Part shown: positions 36,565 through 45,325 of the stretch, piece by piece
Layout of the letters: each line of letters opens with the position of its first letter
How positions within the stretch are numbered: the stretch's first letter is position 1
DNA from: JABMQB01 sp963677475
GTDB lineage: Bacteria > Bacteroidota > Bacteroidia > Bacteroidales > Prolixibacteraceae
Length of the DNA stretch: 64,000 bases
Direction: 5' to 3'
Assembly (NCBI GenBank): GCA_963677475.2
Contig: CAXXQD010000017.1
Location: forward strand, 1-64,000
Position numbers and translations under genes: made by a program
Notes under the pieces: generated by a model
Told to the model about the DNA's origin: nothing
Database searches by the model: none
Seen by the model: only the letters and a program-made list of their open reading frames with translations

Positions 36565-36900
36565 TTATCTTCCTTTTTTACTTTCCCTGGAAGGATTTCG
36601 ATGATAAATTTGATTCTCCATTAGTTCCTGATAGGCAATCAAAGTTGGTTTTGGCAACCTCTCATAGAACTTTGAGATTTCAATTTGCTCCCTATTTTCA
36701 AAGATTTCTTCTAAATTATCGGTATATGAAGCAAATTCCTGTAGTTTCTGGTTCAGTTCTTCTTTCAGTTCAGAAGCAATTTGATTGGCCCTTTTGGCAA
36801 GGGTCATAACTGTTTCATAAACATTACCTGTTTCCTCTGACAGTAATTGTAAGTCGCGAGGAATCGTGGTAGTAGATGCTTTCGTCTTTTTATAATCCAT
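36565..36900 (-). CDS. rpoZ: DNA-directed RNA polymerase omega subunit (Bacteroidota type)
   Basis: 111 aa. The omega/Rpb6-type core is ETGNVYETVMTLAKRANQIASELKEEL, preceded by the short N-terminus TTIPRDLQLLS and followed by a C-terminal extension FYERLPKPTLIAYQELMENQI typical of the Bacteroidota form. Omega helps assembly and stability of RNA polymerase. The position between bamD (7-nt gap) and coaBC (14-nt gap) is the standard arrangement in this phylum and supports the call. Confidence 0.88.
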   Translation of the reverse strand: MDYKKTKASTTTIPRDLQLLSEETGNVYETVMTLAKRANQIASELKEELNQKLQEFASYTDNLEEIFENREQIEISKFYERLPKPTLIAYQELMENQIYHRNPSRESKKGR

Positions 36901-36907
36901 TATCTAA

Positions 36908-37717
36908 TTAATTTATCTCTAGTTCATCTTCATAATTCAACAACTTTGCAGTTGTTTCGTGGTACTTTTCAATTTCCTTGGCATACTTACTATCCGGAAA
37001 TTCATCAATAAACGCAAAATATTCATCTAAAGCAAGTGTCAACCTATCCAATTTCTTCTCTTCAACACTTCCAACAGCCAATAAGTACCTCGATTTCAAT
37101 AACATATACATTAATTCTTCCCGGTATCTGCTATCGGGATAATCTTTAAGGGCATTGTTTAATGCAACAACCGCAGGTTTATAATTCTCAGAATCAAAAT
37201 ATAGCTTAGCTGAATAATACGATTTCATTACCAGTTTATCCTGTAATTCCCCAATTAGCCTGTTCGCCTCTTCAACACGCTCGTTAAATGGGTAAAGGTT
37301 AATGTAAAGCTGAAGTGCATCGATTGCTTTCTGCGTTATTTCCTGGTCGAGCCGTGGTTTTGGCGACATTAAATAATAACAATAGCCAACCATATATTGA
37401 GCTTCTTCTACATAATCGCTGTTCGGGAATTCCTTCACCATAGAATTAAAATAATGACCGGCCATTAAATAATCTTTCTGCCCTAACATACTCTTTGCAA
37501 AATAATAATAAATCTTATCTGCTTTGTTAGTTCCTCTGTATATGCTTATCAGTTCACGAAACAAAGTACCTGATTTAACAAATTCACCCTCTTCGTACAA
37601 TTCAATGGCTTTTTTGTATTTAAATTCATAGTCGGTGCTTTTTACAATTTTGTTAAATTCACCGCACGAAGTTAAAATGCTCACAAACAGCACTAATCCG
37701 ATACCAAATATTCTCAT
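36908..37717 (-). CDS. bamD: Outer membrane assembly lipoprotein BamD
   Basis: 269 aa from ATG 37717 (MRIFGIGLVLFVSILTSC). Alternative ATGs at 37723 and 37729 are nearly on top of the promoter -7 box. The lipobox ILTSC gives the lipid anchor. The body is built of TPR helices (KAIELYEEGEFVKSGTLFRELI, AGHYFNSMVKEFPNSDYVEEAQYMVGYCYY, VALNNALKDYPDSRYREELMYMLLKSRY), the YfiO/BamD fold. With BamA it inserts beta-barrel proteins into the outer membrane. It is first in the bamD-rpoZ-coaBC-DUF4835-recN block. Confidence 0.92.
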   Translation of the reverse strand: MRIFGIGLVLFVSILTSCGEFNKIVKSTDYEFKYKKAIELYEEGEFVKSGTLFRELISIYRGTNKADKIYYYFAKSMLGQKDYLMAGHYFNSMVKEFPNSDYVEEAQYMVGYCYYLMSPKPRLDQEITQKAIDALQLYINLYPFNERVEEANRLIGELQDKLVMKSYYSAKLYFDSENYKPAVVALNNALKDYPDSRYREELMYMLLKSRYLLAVGSVEEKKLDRLTLALDEYFAFIDEFPDSKYAKEIEKYHETTAKLLNYEDELEIN

Positions 37718-37733
37718 TTTCATAAACATGGCG

Positions 37734-37741
37734 CAAAAATA
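37734..37741 (-). promoter_or_regulatory. -7 promoter element of the bamD block
   Basis: On the minus strand this reads TATTTTTG (TAnnTTTG). It lies 16 nt before ATG 37717, which implies a very short leader. The -33 region reads TTTC at about the right spacing. It is back to back with the promoter of the plus-strand alpha-oxoamine synthase gene. Confidence 0.5.
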
Positions 37742-37817
37742 TACTTTTTTTATAAACTGATAACGAAATTAGCAATCTTTTATTCCAATGTAAAACACTT
37801 TAGTAATATTTAACACA

Positions 37818-37848
37818 TTTGCGGAAATCCATAAAATGCTTACTTTTG
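37818..37848 (+). promoter_or_regulatory. Consensus promoter TTTG-N19-TACTTTTG
   Basis: TTTG (37818-37821), 19 nt, then TACTTTTG (37841-37848): full matches to both Bacteroidota elements at the preferred spacing. Transcription should start near 37854, so the upstream ATG at 37819 cannot be the start codon of the downstream gene. Confidence 0.85.
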
Positions 37849-37872
37849 CGTGTCAAATTAAAAACTAAAATC

Positions 37873-39135
37873 GTGGATATATTTTCAAAATTCAAACAAA
37901 ACCAGGGCGATATTGGTAAATTCATGAAGCACTCGCATGGTTATTTCAGTTTTCCAAAACTTGAAGGGGAAATTAGTGCTCATATGACTTTTAGGGGTAA
38001 AAAAGTTTTAACCTGGAGTTTGAACAATTATTTGGGATTGGGCAACCACCCCGATGTAAGAGAAGCGGATGCAGAAGCGGCAAAACAGTACGGAATGGCG
38101 TACCCAATGGGAGCGCGAATGATGTCTGGACAAACTGTTAAGCATGAACAATTGGAACGTGAATTGGCAGAATTCGTTGGCAAACCAGATGCTTTCTTAC
38201 TCAATTACGGTTATCAGGGAATGGTTTCGATAATTGATGCTATTGCAGGTCGCAATGATGTAATTGTATATGATTCGGAATCGCATGCGTGTATTATGGA
38301 TGGGGTATTCCTTCATAAAGCAAAAGGCGGGAAAAGTTTTGTATATTCTCATAACGATATCGATAAATGCCGGAAAATGCTAGGCTTTGCAAAAAAACGT
38401 GCTGCAGAAACTGGTGGCGGTATTTTGGTAATTACTGAAGGTGTTTTTGGAATGACCGGACAGGTTGGGAAACTTGACGAGATTGTTGCATTAAAAAAAG
38501 AATTTGATTTCCGTTTATTGGTCGACGATGCACATGGTTTTGGAACTATGGGCAAAACAGGTGCCGGAGCTCCTGAGCATTTTAATGTGAGCGACGGTGT
38601 TGACATTCATTTTGGGACTTTTGCAAAGGCCATGGCCGGAATTGGTGGATTTGTTGCCTGCGATAAAGAAATTTGTTACTATCTGCGTTACAACATGCGT
38701 TCTCAAACTTATGCAAAATCACTGCCAATGGCAATGACAATTGGTGCATTGAAACGTTTGGATATGATCCGTACCCAACCTGAATTACGTGAAAAACTCT
38801 GGACAATTGTAAATGCGCTTCAAGCAGGACTAAAAGAAGCCGGTTTTGACCTTGGAAAAACAAATACCCAGGTTACACCAGTATATATGAAAGGTGGTGT
38901 TCCTGAAGCAACTAATTTAGTTCAGGATTTGCGTGAAAACCATGGGGTTTTCTGTTCAATGGTTGTTTATCCTGTTATTCCTAAAGGAGAATTAATTTTA
39001 AGGCTTATCCCAACAGCAATGCATACACTTGAAGATGTAGAAGTTACGCTGGAAGCATTTAAAAAGGTGCGTAGCAAACTTGAAAACGGTGAATATTCAA
39101 AAACTGAAATGGCAAATGTTCAGGTTGAATTATAA
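37873..39135 (+). CDS. Alpha-oxoamine synthase family PLP enzyme (serine palmitoyltransferase/KBL-like)
   Basis: 420 aa from GTG 37873 (VDIFSKFKQNQ). An ATG at 37819 is in frame but lies upstream of the transcription start; ATG 37924 is another option. It is a fold-type I PLP enzyme of the group that condenses an amino acid with an acyl thioester: SLNNYLGLGNHPDV, YGMAYPMGARMMSGQ, GYQGM, LLVDDAHGFGTMG (PLP Asp and His), and the Schiff-base Lys in HFGTFAKAMAGIGG (about residue 251). The family includes serine palmitoyltransferase, 2-amino-3-ketobutyrate CoA ligase, AONS and cysteate acyltransferase. A role in sphingolipid or sulfonolipid synthesis is plausible in this phylum, but the substrate is not proven. 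Single-gene unit with strong promoter and terminator. Confidence 0.85.
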   Translation: MDIFSKFKQNQGDIGKFMKHSHGYFSFPKLEGEISAHMTFRGKKVLTWSLNNYLGLGNHPDVREADAEAAKQYGMAYPMGARMMSGQTVKHEQLERELAEFVGKPDAFLLNYGYQGMVSIIDAIAGRNDVIVYDSESHACIMDGVFLHKAKGGKSFVYSHNDIDKCRKMLGFAKKRAAETGGGILVITEGVFGMTGQVGKLDEIVALKKEFDFRLLVDDAHGFGTMGKTGAGAPEHFNVSDGVDIHFGTFAKAMAGIGGFVACDKEICYYLRYNMRSQTYAKSLPMAMTIGALKRLDMIRTQPELREKLWTIVNALQAGLKEAGFDLGKTNTQVTPVYMKGGVPEATNLVQDLRENHGVFCSMVVYPVIPKGELILRLIPTAMHTLEDVEVTLEAFKKVRSKLENGEYSKTEMANVQVEL

Positions 39136-39153
39136 CACATAAACTTAATTAAG

Positions 39154-39189
39154 AAAAAAGACAAGCTTCAAATGTAGCTTGTCTTTTTT
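39154..39189 (+). terminator. Strong rho-independent terminator
   Basis: A 14-bp perfect stem (AAAAAAGACAAGCT / AGCTTGTCTTTTTT), loop TCAAATGT, with a T run after it. It ends the alpha-oxoamine synthase transcript and, read from the other side, can also end the convergent GH95 transcript. Confidence 0.9.
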
Positions 39190-39220
39190 TTGCCTAAATA
39201 TTTTACAACAACAGATTTTT

Positions 39221-41539
39221 CTATATCTCGACAAGTTCAGAATTTAATTGAAGTACCTTGCCCACTTCTGTTTGAAACTCCTTTATTTCATTTTTGTACC
39301 GGATTTTACATGGATTTCCCAATAAAGAAGTTATTTCTACCTGAGATAAAGTTCCGTTTTCCCATTTCATTCCGATCTCGAAACCTCCCTTGGCTTTGAT
39401 CCCTTTTATTTCCCCATCTTTCCATGCTGATGGTAATGTTGGTAACAACTCGATTTCACCAGCGTGGCTTTGAATCAACATTTCCGTGACCCCGGAAACA
39501 TATCCAAAGTTTCCGTCAATTTGGAAAGGCGGATGTGTATCAAATAAATTTCCCAACAAACATTTTTGTTGTAAAACCAACAAGTTGCCATAAGCTTTTT
39601 CTGTTTCTTTTAAGCGTGCCCAAAAACTAATCATCCAAGCCCTGCTCCACCCTGTATGCCCACCGCCATTCGCCAAACGGTGTTCTAAGGTTTTTTTGGC
39701 AGCTTCAAAAAGCAGCGGCGTGTGTTGTTGGGTTATTTGATTGGATGGATGCAAACCAAACAAGTGCGAAACATGCCTGTGCCCTGGATCTTCTTCTTTA
39801 AACTCTTCGACCCATTCCATCAACCTACCATCAGAAGCAACTACCAATGGGGGAATTTTTGTCAGCTTATTTTGAAGGTCTTGTTTAAATTCCTCATCGA
39901 TGCCCAAAATCTCGCATGCACTTATACAATTCTGAAAAAGGTCTGTAATAATTTCCCTGTCCATTGATGGAGCCATATTCATTGTAGCAACTTGTCCATC
40001 TTTTGTAATAAACCTGTTTTCGGGAGAAATGGATGGACCTGATAGAAGCATTCCGCTTTTTGGGTCAACAACCATGAGGTCTACAAAAAATTCAGCGGCT
40101 TCTTTCATAATCGGGTAAGCATATTCACCTAAAAACTTTTTGTCTCCCGTAAATTCATAATGTGTAAACAAATGTTGGCAAGACCAGGCTGCCCCCAAAG
40201 GCCACATTCCGTATTGAGGGTCACCAAAACAAGCCGTCATTCCCCAAGGGTCGGTTGTGTGGTGAGCCACAAATCCTTTACAACCATATGTTTCTTTTGC
40301 CGTTAACCGCCCCATTTCACGCAAGGTTCCAATAAATTCAAGAAAAGGAACGTGGCATTCGGTTAAATTGGTTAGTTCCGATAACCAATAATTCATTTGA
40401 ATATTGATATTTATATGGTAATCGGCATTCCATGGTGGATCAAAGCCATCGACCCATATTCCCTGCAAGTTTGCCGGAAGGCTGCCCGGTCGGGAACTAC
40501 TTATGAGCAAATACCTTCCGTACTGGTAAAGAAGTTGAGTAAGGTAATCATCTTCCGATCCGTTTTTTACATTATCAAGCCTAAGGTTTGTTGGCAAATC
40601 ATTTCCATCATTTTCGGTGATTTGAAATTTCACACGGTCGAATAATTTCTTATAATCATCCACATGAAAACGGAGTAACTTATCATAAGTGACCGACATA
40701 ACGGTTTTCAACCTTTCCCCACATATCGCCATGGGTTCGCCTTCACGGTAATCGCTTGCTGCAACCACCCGAACAATCACCTGGCTGGCATTTTCAATTT
40801 TAATTTTTCCGTCGTCTTCCGACAATTTTCCACCACTTACCTCAAAATTTAAGACCGAGGCAAACTTCACCCCATCACCATTTCCTACATGTTCTGAAAA
40901 AACAATACTGTTGTCAATTATTTCAATTTTGGTATTCTCTGTTCTTTCAATCCATGCTTTTAGGTTTATTTTCCTTGGCTTATCGGCTCCAAAACGAAAT
41001 ACCATTACTTTATCCGGGTAACTTGAAAAAGCTTCCCTGAAATAATGAATTCCTTCCTTTTCGAAACTCACAGTTGCAATTGAATTATTAAGGTCTAATT
41101 CGCGCTTGTAATTGGTATATCCCTCAACTCCCACCATTTCAATAAAAAAATTGGCGAGCATTTGATTTGTCATCATACCTGATTCTAACCGGTCCGTAAG
41201 TATTTTTTCCCTTGCTAGTTTTTCTGCTTCAACATATTTGCCATCCATTAATAATGACTGAACTTTTCGGATATATTTATGCCCATCTTTTTTATCACGG
41301 TCGTAGATTTTATGCCCCGTCCAAATGGTTTCTTCATTGAGAACGATCTTTTCCTTTTCGGGAATTCCATAAATCATGGCACCAAGGCTACCATTACCTA
41401 TTGGCAATGCCTCATTCCAGTTCTCTGCCGGACTTTCGTACCAAAGTTTAAGTGGCACTTGCGCGGGTTCGGATTCGTTAACTTTGCATGAAGATACAAT
41501 CGTGAGAATTAACAAAAGGAAGTAATAAAAGGATTTCAT
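39221..41539 (-). CDS. GH95 family alpha-L-fucosidase/galactosidase, lipoprotein
   Basis: 772 aa, normal for GH95. A lipobox (ILTIVSSC, Cys near residue 18) follows the signal peptide. The N-terminal domain begins LKLWYESPAENWNEALPIGNGSLGAMIYG, the family opening. The active site region is PPWNADYHININIQMNYW (the Asn pair that activates water, about residue 375), GPSISPENRF with the general-acid Glu (about 520), and DGNFGYVSGVTEML (about 700). GH95 enzymes invert alpha-1,2-L-fucosides or alpha-L-galactosides. No SusCD pair or other sugar genes are adjacent; the divergent or upstream neighbour is trxB, which has its own terminator. Confidence 0.92.
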   Translation of the reverse strand: MKSFYYFLLLILTIVSSCKVNESEPAQVPLKLWYESPAENWNEALPIGNGSLGAMIYGIPEKEKIVLNEETIWTGHKIYDRDKKDGHKYIRKVQSLLMDGKYVEAEKLAREKILTDRLESGMMTNQMLANFFIEMVGVEGYTNYKRELDLNNSIATVSFEKEGIHYFREAFSSYPDKVMVFRFGADKPRKINLKAWIERTENTKIEIIDNSIVFSEHVGNGDGVKFASVLNFEVSGGKLSEDDGKIKIENASQVIVRVVAASDYREGEPMAICGERLKTVMSVTYDKLLRFHVDDYKKLFDRVKFQITENDGNDLPTNLRLDNVKNGSEDDYLTQLLYQYGRYLLISSSRPGSLPANLQGIWVDGFDPPWNADYHININIQMNYWLSELTNLTECHVPFLEFIGTLREMGRLTAKETYGCKGFVAHHTTDPWGMTACFGDPQYGMWPLGAAWSCQHLFTHYEFTGDKKFLGEYAYPIMKEAAEFFVDLMVVDPKSGMLLSGPSISPENRFITKDGQVATMNMAPSMDREIITDLFQNCISACEILGIDEEFKQDLQNKLTKIPPLVVASDGRLMEWVEEFKEEDPGHRHVSHLFGLHPSNQITQQHTPLLFEAAKKTLEHRLANGGGHTGWSRAWMISFWARLKETEKAYGNLLVLQQKCLLGNLFDTHPPFQIDGNFGYVSGVTEMLIQSHAGEIELLPTLPSAWKDGEIKGIKAKGGFEIGMKWENGTLSQVEITSLLGNPCKIRYKNEIKEFQTEVGKVLQLNSELVEI

Positions 41540-41613
41540 ATTGTTAGATTTGTTGTTTTTGAGAATACTAATTTAATAATATCCTGTCAAACAATTGTAC
41601 TTTAATGCAGTTC

Positions 41614-41649
41614 AAAAAAAAAGTCCCTTTATTTTCATAAAAGGACTTT
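41614..41649 (-). terminator. Rho-independent terminator after trxB
   Basis: Minus-strand hairpin: a 13-bp stem with one C-A mismatch (arms 41620-41632 and 41637-41649), followed on the minus strand by a T run (41614-41619). It separates trxB from the GH95 gene. Confidence 0.75.
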
Positions 41650-41671
41650 CCTATAATCGTTTCCAGAATCT

Positions 41672-42670
41672 TTATGCATTCTTTTCGGATAGATATCTTT
41701 CGGCATCGATGGCGGCCATACATCCTGATCCGGCAGCAGTTACTGCTTGCCTGTAATGTGAATCCTGAACATCGCCGCAAGCAAAAACCCCGGAAATATT
41801 TGTTTTGGAAGTCCCGGGAATAGTATTTATATAACCAACCTCATCGGTATCAAGGTACTCCTTGAAAATATCAGAATTTGGTTTGTGCCCAATGGCAAGG
41901 AAAAAACCATCTATTTTTATCTTAACTTCTTCTTCGTCAGCTTCACCAAGGTTTTTCACCAAAGTGGCTCCTTCTACTACTCCATCGCCAAATAATCCTT
42001 TGGTTTGATGTTTCCATAAAATTTCAACATTTGGAGTTTTCATTACCCTTTCGGCCATCACTTTAGAGGCCCTCAGTTCATCCCTGCGAACAATCAGGTA
42101 AACTTTGTTTACCAAGCCAGCAAGGTACATAGCTTCTTCGGCTGCAGTGTCACCACCTCCAACAACAGCAACATCTTTTCCGCGATAGAAAAACCCATCA
42201 CATGTGGCACAAGCAGAAACGCCTCCTCCTGCATATTTTTTTTCGTCTTCCAAACCCAAATATTTGGCAGTAGCACCAGTGGCAATAATCACGGTTTCGG
42301 CTTCAATAACTTTCGAATTGTCAATCCAAACTTTATGAATATTGTTCGTGAATTCCACTTTTGTGGCCATTCCCCAACGGATATCGGTACCAAACCGTTC
42401 AGCCTGTTTTTTAAGGTCTTCCATCATTACCGGACCAGTAACCCCCTCAGGATAGCCTGGATAGTTTTCTACTTCCGTAGTTGTTGTTAACTGACCTCCG
42501 GGTTGTAATCCTTCATACATAACCGGGTTTAGGTTTGCGCGTGCAGCATATATTGCAGCAGTATATCCGGCAGGTCCCGAACCTATAATTAAACACTTTA
42601 CTTTTTCAACCTCTGTGGGTTGAACTGGGTTGTTATCCCCTTTATCGTTCGTATCTAAAGTTTTAAACAT
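41672..42670 (-). CDS. trxB: Thioredoxin-disulfide reductase
   Basis: 332 aa from ATG 42670. In-frame codons up to 42739 lie at or upstream of the promoter and are excluded. It is a flavoenzyme that uses NADPH to reduce thioredoxin. Seen: the FAD-binding GSGPAGYTAAIYAARANL (about residue 30), QPGGQLTTTTEVENYPGYPEG, the redox pair in CATCDGFFYRG (about 155), the NADPH motif VVGGGDTAAEEAMYL, and the C-terminal FAD motif VFACGDVQDSHYRQAVTAAGSGCMAA. A short N-terminal extension of about 20 residues (MFKTLDTNDKGDN) precedes the core. Transcribed alone. Confidence 0.96.
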   Translation of the reverse strand: MFKTLDTNDKGDNNPVQPTEVEKVKCLIIGSGPAGYTAAIYAARANLNPVMYEGLQPGGQLTTTTEVENYPGYPEGVTGPVMMEDLKKQAERFGTDIRWGMATKVEFTNNIHKVWIDNSKVIEAETVIIATGATAKYLGLEDEKKYAGGGVSACATCDGFFYRGKDVAVVGGGDTAAEEAMYLAGLVNKVYLIVRRDELRASKVMAERVMKTPNVEILWKHQTKGLFGDGVVEGATLVKNLGEADEEEVKIKIDGFFLAIGHKPNSDIFKEYLDTDEVGYINTIPGTSKTNISGVFACGDVQDSHYRQAVTAAGSGCMAAIDAERYLSEKNA

Positions 42671-42694
42671 GACTTTTATTTTTTTTGTGATGAA

Positions 42695-42725
42695 CAAAAG
42701 TATAAAACATCTAAGTATATACAAT
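42695..42725 (-). promoter_or_regulatory. Promoter of trxB (TTG-N19-TACTTTTG)
   Basis: Minus strand: TTG (42722-42724), 19 nt, then TACTTTTG (42695-42702). Transcription would start near 42689, about 19 nt before ATG 42670, which fixes the start codon. Confidence 0.75.
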
Positions 42726-43002
42726 AGTATATCTATCAATAATAATTAACACGGGATAGATTAATACTATTACCCCAATTCAAAGTTTGAAATCCACATC
42801 TTTTATTTCTTGCATAACAATATCTTCTTTTAATCCTAAACCTTTCATCTCCATAAGGATAGATTTTTACACTTTTGTTTTATTTGTATCGTTAATTCTA
42901 TGAAATGATATAAATGCAATTCATTCGACACAAAAGAAAATTGTTATCTTGAAGAACTTAAATTAAGGTATGTATTTAAAACCCGATTCAGGAAAACTAA
43001 AC
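42726..43002. other. Intergenic region between divergent trxB and transglutaminase-like genes
   Basis: No convincing gene. A TATCTTGA sequence near 42945 is one base off the -7 consensus and could serve the plus-strand gene. A 24-codon minus-strand frame at 42780-42854 is discussed under rejected items. Confidence 0.5.
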
Positions 43003-45054
43003 ATGAAATTAAATATTTTTGCTTCTATATCGCTCCTGATAATTTTTGCTTCTTGCAATCACAAACAAATCCCACCTTCGCTTTGGCCATTCGGGAAGAA
43101 TAAAAAAGAATTTAAAAAAGTGCTACAACACTATTCTTCCCCTGAAGACAGCCTTAAATTAAAAGCTGCAAAGTATCTTATTGAGAATATGAAAGGGCAT
43201 TACGGTTATGTCCCTAAAAATGAATATGGGTTTGAAGAATTCTTTCAAAGCATGGACGAAAAGGTATCGCCATTATTCTTAAAAAAAGATAATTTATACA
43301 AAGTATTGAAACGTGAAATAATAAATATCGAAATTTCGAAAGGCCTGGCAGATGGAACTTTGAAAAAACCAGAATATACAAAACAGTACGATGCGAGTAC
43401 AATTACGGAGGAATACTTAATTGAGAATATTGATTATGCATTTAAAGCATGGGAACTTCCCTGGTCGCGAGCATATTCGTTTGATGAATTTTGCAAATAT
43501 ATTTTACCATACCGATATGGAAATGAAACCCTTGAACCATGGAGAAAAACTTTTTTTGAGAAATACAGTTTGGTTTTAGATTCAATTAAAAATCTGCACG
43601 GTTCAATTCCAGTTTTACGCCATATATGCAAGTCGACCAACCTTGAAATAAACAAATATACCAATGACATTAATGATCCAATTACACCAATAACGATTCT
43701 AAGTGGTCCCATATCTCAAAAATTGGAATTAAGCGACAATCTGGGCAAAAATGGCATCAAACTTAGCTTATTTAACCAAATGGATGCAATGCTATTTGCA
43801 AGCTGCCACGACCAAAGTGGCTTGGGAGTTTGTATTTTGCGCTCGATTGGCATCCCTGCATCAATTGTGTCGTGCTTGAAACATGGCGACAGAAGCACAG
43901 GGCATTCAATGGTTGCTTTTTTGGATGGGAATAAGGAGTGGCGAAGGATAAATTTCGGAAGCAGTGGAAATTACGATCACCGGACGTTTACAAATCCCAA
44001 GAATTTCTTTGAAAATTTTCATAACATGGGAAATTTCGAACTTGAATTGGAAGACGGCTCAGGTGTGCTAATGGACGTGGTGGATATTGAAGTAGATTTG
44101 ATGAAGAATGCTAAAAAAAATGACGAAATAACATTATGCGTGTTTGGGGACCGGGAGTGGGACCCTTTATGGGAAGGGGAAAATAAGGGAACAAAAGTCC
44201 TTTTTAAAAATATTGGGCAAATTAGCAACATGTTTCTCGCAGCAATTAAAACAAAGAAAAAAATTAAACCAGTTTCAAAAGCATTTTCCATCGACAATCA
44301 AGGGAATGTAAGTTATTACAAACCTGATTTTTCTAATCAAACAGGCTGTTCCCTAGCCCGCAAATATCCTTTGTTCGGCAAGCACACGGAACGGTTGAAT
44401 GCCTTAATTGGCGGGTACTTTTCGACCTCAGAAAGTAATGATTTTGCAAATAAAGAAATATTGTACCAGGTGGATACACTATTGAGCTACGACAACAATT
44501 TGATAAAATGTAAAGAAAAAGAAGGAAAATTCCTTCGGTATGACTTTCCCATGTCATCGTGGTCAAAATTTGATGGCCCGGCTGAGATTGCATTTTACAC
44601 AACGCAAGGTGATACCCTGAAAAAACTAGAAGGAAAATATTATGCATCCCCCCAGCTCTCGCAAGAGCATATAAATTTAATGACGGACGACAATATGCTC
44701 ACCTATGTTGAAGTATGGGACTGCGATGATAGTGTGGATATTGAAACCGGAAGGTTTGTTTTAAGAAAGGACAAACAACCCATCTGGATTGCCATGGAAT
44801 TAGACACGCCAACAGTGGTAACCCATGTTAGCATATGCCCAAGAAACGATAAAAATGGAATCTACCCGGGAATGCGCTATGAATTGTTCTATTGGGACGA
44901 CGAATGGAAATCGTTGGGCATGAAAACTGCAAAGAGCGACACGGTTCAGTTTAACGGGATACCGGCAAATGCTGTGCTTTGGCTACGAAATTTAGACGAG
45001 GGAAAAGAAGAACGTATTTTTACTTTGAAAAATGGGAAACAAATTTGGTGGTAG
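43003..45054 (+). CDS. Transglutaminase-like lipoprotein
   Basis: 683 aa from ATG 43003, chosen because the lipoprotein signal MKLNIFASISLLIIFASC starts there; eleven extra in-frame codons lie upstream. After a helical N-terminal region (to about 230), a transglutaminase/protease-like core is visible: FASCHDQSGLGVCILRSIGIPASIVSCLKHG with the probable catalytic Cys near residue 268, GHSMVAFLDGNKEWRRINFG with the His near 302, and an Asp shortly after. The C-terminal 250 residues are beta-rich, with a discoidin-like ending (PIWIAMELDTPTVVTHVSICPRND). Family proteins are common in Bacteroidota, but their substrates are not known. Single gene, anchored to the periplasmic or outer face. Confidence 0.75.
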   Translation: MKLNIFASISLLIIFASCNHKQIPPSLWPFGKNKKEFKKVLQHYSSPEDSLKLKAAKYLIENMKGHYGYVPKNEYGFEEFFQSMDEKVSPLFLKKDNLYKVLKREIINIEISKGLADGTLKKPEYTKQYDASTITEEYLIENIDYAFKAWELPWSRAYSFDEFCKYILPYRYGNETLEPWRKTFFEKYSLVLDSIKNLHGSIPVLRHICKSTNLEINKYTNDINDPITPITILSGPISQKLELSDNLGKNGIKLSLFNQMDAMLFASCHDQSGLGVCILRSIGIPASIVSCLKHGDRSTGHSMVAFLDGNKEWRRINFGSSGNYDHRTFTNPKNFFENFHNMGNFELELEDGSGVLMDVVDIEVDLMKNAKKNDEITLCVFGDREWDPLWEGENKGTKVLFKNIGQISNMFLAAIKTKKKIKPVSKAFSIDNQGNVSYYKPDFSNQTGCSLARKYPLFGKHTERLNALIGGYFSTSESNDFANKEILYQVDTLLSYDNNLIKCKEKEGKFLRYDFPMSSWSKFDGPAEIAFYTTQGDTLKKLEGKYYASPQLSQEHINLMTDDNMLTYVEVWDCDDSVDIETGRFVLRKDKQPIWIAMELDTPTVVTHVSICPRNDKNGIYPGMRYELFYWDDEWKSLGMKTAKSDTVQFNGIPANAVLWLRNLDEGKEERIFTLKNGKQIWW

Positions 45055-45127
45055 CCTTAAAATATTCCTTTAAATACCTTGCCAATTCACAAATTTAGAA
45101 TAATCAAATAATTATTAGAAAACCTTT

Positions 45128-45158
45128 TTTGCTGGTTTTGAAAAAAGAACTATTTTCG
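45128..45158 (+). promoter_or_regulatory. Promoter of the tRNA-Pro gene
   Basis: TTTG (45128-45131), 19 nt, then TATTTTCG (45151-45158), one mismatch from TAnnTTTG. Predicted start near 45165, 47 nt before the mature tRNA. Confidence 0.55.
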
Positions 45159-45211
45159 CCAAGAATTTTGTAAATTTCAAGAATTCATTTGTAATTACGA
45201 GATTACTTATT

Positions 45212-45285
45212 CGGGATGTGGCGCAGTCTGGTAGCGTACTCGTCTGGGGGGCGAGGGGTCGCAAGTTCAAATCTTGTCATCCCGA
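45212..45285 (+). tRNA. tRNA-Pro (anticodon GGG)
   Basis: A full cloverleaf can be drawn. Acceptor stem CGGGATG/CATCCCG with discriminator A; D stem GCGC/GCGT with loop AGTCTGGTA; anticodon stem CTCGT/GCGAG with loop CTGGGGG, so the anticodon is GGG; T arm GCAAG-TTCAAAT-CTTGT. CCA is not encoded. It reads CCC and CCU codons. A strong terminator hairpin follows directly. Confidence 0.95.
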
Positions 45286-45288
45286 CAA
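45275..45288 (+). repeat. tRNA 3'-end repeat, copy 1
   Basis: TGTCATCCCGACAA spans the 3' end of tRNA-Pro. The same 14 bases recur at 45450-45463. With one mismatch the match extends to 20 nt (AAATCnTGTCATCCCGACAA). Confidence 0.8.
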
Positions 45289-45292
45289 AGAC

Positions 45293-45325
45293 AAAAGCCT
45301 TTTGCTATTGCAGAAGGCTTTTCTG
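45293..45325 (+). terminator. Terminator after tRNA-Pro
   Basis: A 13-bp stem with one G-U pair (AAAAGCCTTTTGC / GCAGAAGGCTTTT), loop TATT, followed by TCTGTTTT. Confidence 0.8.

Noticed and set aside
42780..42854. Minus-strand 24-codon frame (MEMKGLGLKEDIV...) upstream of trxB
   Set aside because: Charged and protein-like, but it has no conserved partner or tight operon spacing; it could be a gene remnant or chance.
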